Assembly (NCBI GenBank): GCA_018257865.1
Contig: JAEUBA010000105.1
Span: 29,255-93,254, forward strand
Reading direction: 5' to 3'
DNA: 64,000 nt
From: Stereocaulon alpinum
Taxonomy: Eukaryota; Ascomycota; Lecanoromycetes; Lecanorales; Stereocaulaceae
The translations under genes were made by a program, and so were the position numbers. The notes below the pieces were generated by a model. It saw only the letters and a list, made by a program, of their open reading frames with translations. It did not search any database and was not told where the DNA came from. Below, piece by piece: positions 55,300 through 64,000 of the stretch (its first letter is position 1; the number at the start of each line of letters is the position of its first letter).

Positions 55300-56433
55300 C
55301 TAAGGAGTGTAATCTCCATCGTTGATGTTGTTACCACGCCTGGCAAGGTTTAGAAGCACATCACGACAACGCTCTACTGCTAGCTCCTCACGAGATGTTT
55401 CCAAATAAAGCCTTAACTGATTGAAGGTCAACGGAAATCTTGTGTTTCCCCCATCTGTAGCATCGAGAGGGTAGAAGTCGCTCAACTTGAGGTCAAGTTC
55501 CGATGTTGCATTATCTGGAACAAAATACTAGAACAAAGCTGAGTAAGCATACAATGTACCTGAGTAGAAGAAAAGAAGTTCAGCTTACTGATCGAGTTCC
55601 TTGCTGCTTCGCCTCTCCATTCACTGCATCTCTCTTCCATATCTCGAGAAACACGCCCATCTTATTAACCCAAACCAGTTTATTTATCTGGAGCGGGCCA
55701 TAGCTATCGTTCGGATCTTTAGGAATGACCATAGAAGTATCAAGATCTTTGGGATCAGGAAACCCAAGGTCCTCCACCTCATCATCTTCCAATTTGCTGG
55801 TAGGGGAATGGTATTGAGGATTCTCCTCCACTTTGATCAGGATTACAGTCCTTATGTCCCTGTTTCCTTCTATCCATAATTTAGCATCGTCAACAAGTTC
55901 TTCATATGTTTCTGCGAAACCAATTTCAACCACCGCGGTATACAAGACTGTATGATCTTGTCCTTTGTACTTGAACAGCACGTCTAGTTCCTTCTTGCTA
56001 CACTCGTAAGCCCCTGTAAAAGCTCCTACTCTTTGACTCCCAACAGCGTTGATTTACCTCGCTATTTCAGGCCGAAGGTCCTGCGTAGCAACATTATCGC
56101 TTCTGATAAAGGGAGACGCAAGAATCTCGTGAACAGGCGAGGGCATCCATTGGATAATCCCAGTGCAACTTCGGGAGTTGAAGGAGATAGATGGCGAGCT
56201 GAAACAACTCATGTTAGCTATCATAATTTGCATATCAGGGTCTAGAGAGTATACCGAAGATCAAACCCATCATAACCAAGAGCTTCATCTAGCTTTCGAA
56301 AATAACTTGCTGGCATATGTACTCGTTCCACACTACGCAAAGGTATGAACTTCTGTTCTCTGCGTTCCTTGTTGGCGAGGACACTCTCTTTAAGTCTTAC
56401 CTCGTATATTGCAAGGTCTGAAGGCGCCAACAT
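55300..56433 (-). CDS. Fungal orphan, possibly PD-(D/E)XK nuclease-like
   Basis: A multi-exon gene; starts MLAPSDLAIYEVRLKESVLA and ends RRGNNINDGDYTP. After a leader (RKLDEALGYDGFDLR) and an intron, a middle exon contains LDVLFKYKGQDHTVLYTAVV, EIGFAETYEELVDDAKLWIE and GNRDIRTVILIKVEENPQYH. In fungal lineage-specific families this pattern (acidic residue before a strand, EhGxxxxxxxLxxDAxxWI, then a strand rich in V/I/L ending with K) is often modelled as a restriction-endonuclease-like core, where E and K would be catalytic. That reading is tentative. The junction near 56050 could not be resolved by eye. The gene is the last one before the second RIP-mutated block. Confidence 0.6.
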
Positions 56434-57130
56434 CTCGAGTGGGCTTTCAGGAGAGGTTGCTGGATGATTCGACAGGACAGGAGGACTGTTAGTTGGTACG
56501 AGATTACTTTAGAATATCAGTAACTGATTGGAGACTGATTGGTCATTGATTTGGGGGTGAACAATCTATTGCTATTGATGTTATTGTCACTAGATAGAAT
56601 TGCATGCAGAGATTCTATTTGAGTTGCATGAAGGCCTTGGCAAGCCCTAGCCCTGGTAGACTAGTGCTAAGCGAGCCTAGTTGAGCAGGCCTCATCCACC
56701 ATAGTTTTTACCACTTATTCTAACGGATTATGCTTCAGAAGAGGTGCATGCCGGACATCTTCTGGTGATGTGATCTTTCGTCGCGACGGCAGTTTCGAAA
56801 ATGGCGAGGCAGTAGGATAAGAGGTTCTGGACTAGAAGGCTGATGAGGGTTTAAGCCGTCATACCCAACGGGATATCCATCGCTTTTGAGGACAAAGGCT
56901 AGACCGAAGAACCTTTTTCTTTATCTTCAAATGATAATTCTCTGGGCAATTTCACTAGAAGATTTCCAAACCCAAACAAATTTACGGACAGATCTGACCA
57001 GGTAGAAGGAGGATAAAGTCTTTCTTCTAGTAGCGGGGACCAAACTAAAGCTAAGCTTACTAAGCAATCGCACCTTCCCAACTCCACCTTACCTCAGTAC
57101 CTCAGACGTGCCAAGCCGGCAAGCCGGCGC
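56434..57130. other. Transition zone before the second RIP-mutated block
   Basis: About 0.7 kb upstream of the orphan gene. Base composition is ordinary up to about 57110, where two GCCGGC palindromes occur (57115-57130) and TpA-rich sequence begins. Small frames have no recognised product. Confidence 0.45.
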
Positions 57131-58189
57131 TAAGCCCCTTCGGGTTAGCTATTACTAACTTCTTAGTTAGAGGGCGGTACGTCTAAGCGTAAACTTTCGT
57201 AATTTAGGTAATATTAGGCTTATAGTTACGGAGGCTGATACCAAAAGTCCTAGAATACTAAGTATCTTAGTAAATAGGGCTAGATTTACTTAGCAAGCTT
57301 CTATAATCCTAGTAAATATAATAGGGTAGTTTAACTCCTACGAGTAAATTATATAGTATATTAAGTATAGGAAGGTAATAGAGATAGATAGTTATTAAAG
57401 TATCTTTAGCTAAGACTCCTCTCTATTATATAAGTTAAATATAAGGAGATAAGAAAACATTCTACTAAAGGAAAACCCTTCCTTATATATTTACCTAAAT
57501 CCTTTAGTAAATATACTAGATATTCCCTAATTGGCCTATTTACCCCTAATCTTACTAAATATCTACTATTTAGTTATTTTACTATTAAATATACCTCTAA
57601 GAGCCCGTTTAATATCCTAGGATAGTTTTAATACTTAGCGGGCGTTATCTCTATCCTTATATAGAACGACCTATAATATAATCCCCTTATTAAGGATTCT
57701 TCGTCCCGAAGAACTTAGCAACCTTAATAATCTTTTCTAATACTAAAGTCCTATAAACTATCTACTAAAGAGCGGAGAGCGAGACTAGTTAAGAGTTTAG
57801 GTATAGCTAAGCTTTCTAAGCGTTAGTATTATCGCTATAGGGATAAGAAGCTTCCCTATAAATTAAATAAAGAGGTAGATTAGTACTTTAAGTACGTCTA
57901 TTCTAGTATAAATTATTCTAATACTCCTATAAGTATTTCTCAGTAGAGGCGCCTTAATAAAAGGTGTAAGTAGTTAGAGGCTAAGCGTAGCGAGGCGCTA
58001 TCTAAAGCTATAAGGACGGATACTAAGATCCAGTCTATATAGAAGGAGTAAGATAAGATAGTAAAATAAGAGTTAGAAAATATTATAGTATAAGAGAAAG
58101 AGGAATGAGCTAAAGCTTCCTCTAAGGCCCCTAGCGGCCTCCCGCTATTTAACGTTAGTAAGCTCGATTTTTCCGGATAGGATCCCCTA

Positions 58190-58835
58190 ACTATAGGTTT
58201 TAATTTTAGAACTACTCTAGCTTCTTAGGGTAGTTAAGTATAGATAGTAATTCCTATATATTCTCTAACTAGTTATAGTCTAACTACTTTATTAGATACC
58301 TCTTTCTTCCTTTAATTACCTAATAATCTAGAATTTCCTTAATATTATACTCCTTATTATCTTAATCTAAGAGTAGCGGTACGGTCTTTAGTAGTATTTT
58401 AAGGTCTACTTTCTTAAGTAGTAATATATAGAATACTAGGTACTTCCTTATTAGTTATAGAAGGTCTAGTATATAGTTTATATCCCCTTTATATTCCTTT
58501 ATAAGGAACGGTCTTAGCTTTATATAATTAAGCTTATTACTAAGCCTATTAGTTTTAAAATTTCTATAAAAAAGATATACCTTATCCCCTTTAAAAATAT
58601 TCGGTCCTATTAAATATTTTTAATTATAATATATTATTAAGTAGTTACTTAGGAACTATAAGTCTTTTTATAGTTTTTAATAAATCCTTACTATTTCCTT
58701 AGTAGTAATAGTTACTTTCTAAGCCTTTAGTTTAATTCCCTTTAGTAATAGCGTTATACGTAGTTCGAACCTATAATTAGCTCGAAATAGTATTATATAT
58801 TAAAATATAATAGGTAGAATACTTAATTATCTAGT
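58190..58835 (-). pseudogene. Decayed Gypsy (chromovirus) pol C-terminus with chromodomain
   Basis: Minus-strand reading through stops gives IYYNQKYLIGPNIFKGDKVY-like text (with a stop at the Gln), YRNFKTNRLSNKLNYIKLRP (integrase GPF/Y-type region), YILDL and VFYILLLKKVDLKILLKTVP, and then the chromodomain EYNIKEILDY, VIKGRKRYLIK and LDYN-LENI-ELLSILNYP. This matches the C-terminus of chromovirus integrases. The pol upstream of about 58835 is not continuous, so the copy is truncated or interrupted. Confidence 0.75.
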
Positions 58836-58870
58836 TAAGTATAACTATATAAGATATAAATAAGGGTTAG

Positions 58871-58905
58871 TACTAAGCCTTAGTTATTAATACTAAGGCT
58901 TAGTA
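58871..58905. repeat. Inverted repeat in RIP-mutated DNA
   Basis: TACTAAGCCTTAGT, then a spacer TATTAA, then ACTAAGGCTTAGTA: near-perfect arms of about 14 bases that could form a hairpin. It lies close to the point where the pol fragment ends. Confidence 0.75.
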
Positions 58906-59282
58906 TACGAATACCCGAATTTTAATACTCCTACTCGAATATAGTACGCTAAGATAATTAATTTATAGTTCGCTAAAGCGATTAATTTACTATACGCTAG
59001 TTATAACTACTTTTTACCATAAATACCTAGCCCTCCGTAGGGTTTTACCTTAAATACCTAGTATTTAGTAGGATTAGGAGCTTATCTTTTTACTACTACT
59101 ACTAAAACTTTCTAGAAAATAGTAAAATATAGTTATTTAAATTTTTATTTTAATAATTAACTTATATATACTAATTTCTTACTAATAATTAGTTAGGTAG
59201 TATATAGGGGTTAATATATATTACGAAGGTTTAATAATAGGTTTAGGGTTAATCGATAGAGTTATACGTATAATCCTTAGGG

Positions 59283-59368
59283 GTACTCCTACTAGAGCTA
59301 GGTAGCTACTTCTACTAAAGCTAGGTAGCTACTCCTACTAAGTCTAGGTAGCTACTCCTACTAAAGCT
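59283..59368 (+). repeat. 23-base tandem repeat, about 3.7 copies
   Basis: Unit ACTCCTACTAAAGCTAGGTAG-type, repeated from about 59283 with single base changes. In RIP-mutated DNA. Confidence 0.8.
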
Positions 59369-60219
59369 CTACCTTAGGCGATATATTCTAAGCCTAAGTT
59401 ATTATAGAACTCTACGAACTTATCCTTATAGAGGGGTAAGTAAGCCTATTAATAACTTAATACTTAGTAGGTATATAGCGGAGGTCTACTATACTATTAG
59501 TAACTTACTCCCTAATAAAGTAGTAGCGTATATTAATATACTTACTATAAGTATAGAATTCCGGATTCTTTATAAGGGCGATCGCGCCTTAATTATCCCT
59601 ATAGATAATTATTACTTAGGGTTTCTAGCTACTAAGCTTAAGCTACCTTAGTAGGTTTTAAAGCTATACTACTTCCTTAGACGCTAAGGTCTAACCGATA
59701 TATTTAGCCTTATAGGTAGAAAGGGCTATAATAGGTTATTACTTAGACGACTAGCTAATAGCCCTACTACCTATATTAAAGATATACCTTAAGGTAGATT
59801 AGCGTATATTATAGTCTTCCGCCTAATTAGAGTTAGTATAGCCCGTTAGTACCTAAATTAGTCCTAAGAACGTTAATTAGTATTTAGTTATTAACTTAAG
59901 ATATTAGAAGATTTATTTAACCGCACCCTAATAAGCTTATATTAGGTTTATACTATAGTAGCTAACTACTAATACGGGGTATATAATATTAGGTTAAGTC
60001 CCTACTATTACGTATATTAGTAACCTAATAGCCTTCTAATATAGTAATTACTATTATATCTATCTATAAAATTTTAAAACTATAATTAAACGGTTGTTAT
60101 ATAGTTATCCTAACAGTTAACTACTAGTTATATAATAGTCTTTATTTGGTTAGTATATAGTTATAACAACGTTAGAATATCTCTTACTAAAACTAACAAC
60201 CGTTATAGGTATCCTAACC

Positions 60220-60310
60220 AAAACGGTTAGTAGACGGTTGGTAGACGGTTGGTAGACGGTTAGAGACGGTTAGTAGACGGTTAGAGACGGTTAGTAGATA
60301 GTTAGTAGAT
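60220..60310 (+). repeat. Short-period tandem array with GACGGTTAGTA unit
   Basis: GACGGTT is repeated about seven times at 10-11 base spacing (alternating GGTAGACGGTT and AGAGACGGTT), turning into GATAGTT at the right end. AACGGTTG-type copies also occur at 60090 and 60200 in both orientations. Confidence 0.8.
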
Positions 60311-61344
60311 AGTTAATTAATAATTAATAAACTATCTTCTAATACGCTATATACTATATATATTATAGCCTTCCGCAGCGTATATACTTATAGGTATACT
60401 ACTCCCTAAGTATATTTTATAATATAACCTATATCCTTAGGCTAATCTAGCTCGCTAGGAGCGTTAATTATATATATAGGATTATAAGATAGAGTAGGAA
60501 GCCTATATATCTACTACCTCCCCTTAAATTAATAAATTAGTAGATTAAGTACTAGGTCTAATACTTAGCGTATTCTATTATTATTATTATCCTCTTATAC
60601 TATTATATCAGCTTCGTTAATATCGCGCTCCTATAGCGGGGTTATTATATTTATAATAAAGAATATATATCTCTTCTATTAATAGATATAGTAGAAGTAT
60701 TACGCTAACTACGTATTACGATCCCTAACGAATAGGTAATTATTAATATTATATATATAGCAGCGGTTAGTTCTACGGAAGGCTTTATTAGTAACTTAAG
60801 GTATATAGATTCTTATAAGAATTATTCGAATTAATACTTATAAATCTATATAGGTAATATAGCGATACTACTTTACTACCCTCTAACTAAAATTTAAAAC
60901 ATATATATTATATTTATTCTAATATACCGCTATTAAGTACTAGACGAATATATACTATAGGTTAAGTCTTATTAGATTTATTAATAGTTTAATATAGAAG
61001 AAGGGACTTATATTAAATCCCTTTATAGATAGCTATATAGATTAATATTCTCTATTACCTATAATATTATATAAGCCTTCCTTATCCTTATCTATCTACT
61101 TACCGCTTAGCAGAAAGCTACGTATAAGTATTAGATATTATATATTAAGGAGTTTAAGGCTTTCTATTAACTTTAGGTAGTTATAATCCTATACTCTAGC
61201 TAGGCCTAGTTATAGTAACTATTTTATAATATCTTAAGCGAATAAGTACCCTATTAGGTTAGAAGGTATAGCAGTATCAGCTATACCTTTAAAGATCCTA
61301 AAGAGATATTAATCTTATATAATAGTAGTATTATATCTACTTAC

Positions 61345-61516
61345 TCGTCAAGGATAAGCGGGAGTTTTTATCCAGGCACTATGCTATGGTTTCTCTTGCG
61401 GCTAGGAAAGGCACACTACGTGTACCATCTACTGGTTTCACAAATAATGTAATAGAACACCCTCATTAGTATATATAGATACTAGAATAGGCGTATAAAC
61501 CAATCAATCAATCAAT
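61345..61516. other. Unmutated island between RIP-mutated repeats, ending in (CAAT)4
   Basis: About 170 bases with normal CpA/TpG content (for example CCAGGCACTATGCTATGG, GGCACACTACGTGTACC), flanked on both sides by sequence in which these dinucleotides are missing. It ends in AAACCAATCAATCAATCAAT. Likely host DNA between two insertions. Confidence 0.7.
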
Positions 61517-64000
61517 ATCTACTTACTTATACTTTAATTTACCTATAAGAATATTAGAGTTTATTACTATTATATACTCTCTAGTATTCTCTATAAGGTA
61601 GAGATCTATATATATATTAGGTAGTAATAGGAGCTTCTAGTATTTAGTATCTTAAGGCTTTCGTCTCTTACGTTTACCCTTTTACTTACCCTTTCTTATT
61701 ACTAGTAGCACTATTACTTTATCTAAATCCAGACTAGATATAGCTACGTCTAAAAGGATATTACCTAAAGCTTCGATATTATTATCCTTATACTCCTCTA
61801 TATTATCCTTATTAATATTAGCCTTAAAGCCTTCTATAGGCGTTATAATAGTATATAATATTAACTTCTAGTATACCTAACGTCCTTCTATTATATACTA
61901 ATATAGAACGTCTAGCTTAGTATACCGTTAGCTTCTAATACGCGTATTATATTAAGTAATAGAGCTAAACGCCTAAATAACTGCGCGTATTAGTATTAAT
62001 TACGGTATTATTAAATTCCTAGCAGCCTAAAGGAATACTAGTCGGAACTATCTAATTATAGCCTAACTATATAGTATTAGGGGTATTAATAGAGTAGCCT
62101 TTTTAGCTTCCGATAGAGACTATAACTATATATAGAATACTAGACTTTAAATTCGGCTCTAACTAGGAGGAAACCGGAAAGTTTAGAAAGCCTTTATATA
62201 TACTATAATACCGCGCTTACTTAGGATTAATATTATTAAGAAGCTTTAGAGGATTCAGCTAAGTCCTCTCTATTCTAAATACGGGGTATTATATACTCGT
62301 AATTAAATAATATCTAAAGTAGGCGCTAGCTTTATAACTGCTAGTACCTCGATTCTTACGCTAAAGTCTTTTATAAAGTTATTATAATCCTTAATAGAGT
62401 TTAGATCTCTAGTATAATCCCTTTACTATATAGTTTCCTAATAGTATCTGCTATTCTAAATAATATTATATTCTAAGTTACTTCGCTCTTCCTTTAGGTA
62501 GAAATAGGTTCGGTATCCTCTTTAAGTATTATACCGTATAAAGCCTCCGTTATTAGCCTATTATAGTATATCTCTAAGGAATATTATACTAAACGTATAA
62601 ACCTTCTTTATATTACTATTAATTTCTAGCTCTATTCCCCTACCTAGATTTTAAATAGGGTTGCTAAAAGCTTTAATAATATTATTAATATTCGCCTTAT
62701 ACGGTCCTAACGTTAGAGTAAATATATTTGCTAATTTTCTCCGTTCCTTATAGCTTAAATATACGAGGATTAAGTAGAAGGCTTTTAATATATAATATAT
62801 ATTATAGTAGATACCAAAGTTATCTATAAATAGTAAGTATAGTATTAAAATATATTTATTAGTAGTAAATAAATCTATATTATTATAGCTAAAATATACG
62901 ACTTCGAGCTTAGTATAAGTTTAGTATAGTTAGCGAAGAGATTATATACTAAATAACTAGATATTAATAACCCTTCTAATATAAAAATAATTATTAGGGT
63001 AAATAACTTCTAGCTTATTATTACTATATTCTTAATTAAGGTAGATTATAAGCTGACGATTAATTATATTAGGGGTTTATATAAGTAGGATATCTTTAAG
63101 TAGGTAAAGTTTATAAGTATTATTAGGTATTAAATCTAAATTATATAGTATAGATTTATAACGTAGGTACTTAGTAACTACTTATATAGTAATAATAACT
63201 TCTCTATTTATTATAGAGTTTAAATAATAATCTTAACTAATAAATATAACCCGACCTATATAATATAGACGTAAACCTCTAATACGAACTAGATCCTTAG
63301 GGATAATAAGACTACCTATCCTTATATAGTATATATCGCTAGAGGTAGTCCTAATAGATAAACCCTATACGTAGGAGTACTATAACTCTATAGACTTATT
63401 AATATATTACGCTATACTAAAATATATCTTATCTTAGAGCTTAGTAGCGTTTAGGATAGTCTAAATTAGGTTATAAAGGTTATACTAGTACTACTATAAT
63501 ATACGCTTAATCCGCTAATACTATATACCTTTCTAATACTATAGAAAGGATAGCTACTTCTTAACTATAACCGCTAAAGGCTTCCGTAGAATTTTTAGTA
63601 GGGGTATATAACGCCGGACCTATCTCTTTAGCAAATCTAGCTTTAATAGAAGGGCTTATATAGAGTCTATCTCTTACTCTTCTTCTATATCTATATTATT
63701 ACTCTTAGCCTCTACTAAAGGCTTTAATAACTATATTACCTTATAAAGCCTAATATAGTCCGCTCTTAAGTAGCCTAACTTCTTAAACTATAAGCTAAGT
63801 ACTATATATAGAGGCGGGGGAATAGTATCCTTACTACCCTACTAAATAATAACTTTATATAAGGGTATAAGTTAGTGCCCGTAATCTTTATAGAAGATTA
63901 ATAATTAAACGGGCTATATCTCGCTTATTTAATACTCGATTTATAAAATTTACTAAGTAGATTTAAAAAGTTTTCTATTTATAGTCTAAGCGGGCTTCTA
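61517..64000. repeat. RIP-mutated repeat block, right part (runs off the window)
   Basis: TpA-rich with stops in all frames. A minus-strand reading at 63500-63950 shows charged stretches such as RVRDRLYISPSIKARFAKEI, but I cannot assign it to a transposon family. It continues past the window end. Confidence 0.7.

Larger units (their letters stand above)
57131..61344. repeat. RIP-mutated repeat block, left part
   Basis: CpA/TpG are almost absent and every frame is full of TAG/TAA. Chromodomain-pol of a Gypsy element is recognisable at 58190-58835 on the minus strand. Other parts (57.1-58.1 and 59.0-61.3 kb) are repeat remnants of unknown family. A 28-base inverted repeat lies at 58871-58905, and tandem arrays at 59283-59368 and 60220-60310. 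Confidence 0.8.

Noticed and set aside
1..64000. tRNA genes, rRNA genes, CRISPR arrays, bacterial-type operons
   Set aside because: I scanned for tRNA B-box-like GGTTCRANNCC context and regular repeat-spacer patterns and saw none that hold up. A covariance-model scan would settle tRNAs.

Overview
The window is nuclear DNA of a filamentous ascomycete (Pezizomycotina; Dothideomycetes is my guess, not shown). The genes are close together on both strands. They are cut by many 45-80 base GT-AG introns with CTAAC/CTGAC-type branch sites, and they encode typical fungal proteins (fungal mitochondrial porin, septin Cdc10, Rud3, Pex19, Ypq and Avt2 type transporters). Two AT-rich blocks almost lack CpA/TpG, which is the mark of repeat-induced point mutation (RIP).

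Layout. 1-8 kb: a partial aconitase (Aco2/AcoB type), a small GPI-anchored cysteine-containing wall protein, Ski8, mitochondrial ribosomal protein bL32m, septin Cdc10 and guanylate kinase. 8-16 kb: the Rud3-like GRAB golgin and cytosolic methionyl-tRNA synthetase, divergent from a 227-base promoter, then a small mitochondrial-type orphan and an Avt2-like amino acid transporter. 17-25 kb: an unrecognised RGG/47-residue-repeat protein, Rad52, and a UBA-UBX protein. 25-32 kb: VAP/Scs2, sphingolipid delta-4 desaturase, methionine aminopeptidase 2 and an Rch1-like SBF transporter.

32.15-42.70 kb: a RIP-degraded composite transposon. Its outer shell has 106-108 base terminal inverted repeats, a TA target duplication and a dead Tc1/mariner (DDE_3) transposase. 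A complete but dead 6,555 base Ty3/Gypsy element is nested inside it, with 305 base LTRs and AAACG target duplications. The composite sits in what must have been a ~320 base divergent promoter between the Rch1-like gene and a J-domain protein gene.

42.9-56.4 kb: a mitochondrial J-protein, VDAC porin, asparagine synthetase, Ubc9, Pex19 (with an apparent GC-AG intron and a CPQQ farnesylation box), an orphan, a Ser/Thr-rich membrane sensor-like protein, a Ypq-like PQ-loop transporter and a fungal orphan that may be nuclease-like. 57.1-64 kb: a second RIP-mutated block running off the window. It contains a Gypsy chromodomain-pol fragment, short tandem arrays and an unmutated island at about 61.35-61.52 kb.

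The genes are mainly housekeeping and do not form one pathway. The shared theme I can support is amino acid control: TGAGTCA (Gcn4/Cpc1-type) sites lie upstream of both methionyl-tRNA synthetase and asparagine synthetase. All exon junctions were read by eye. Where exon sums were checked they keep frame; where they were not checked I say so.
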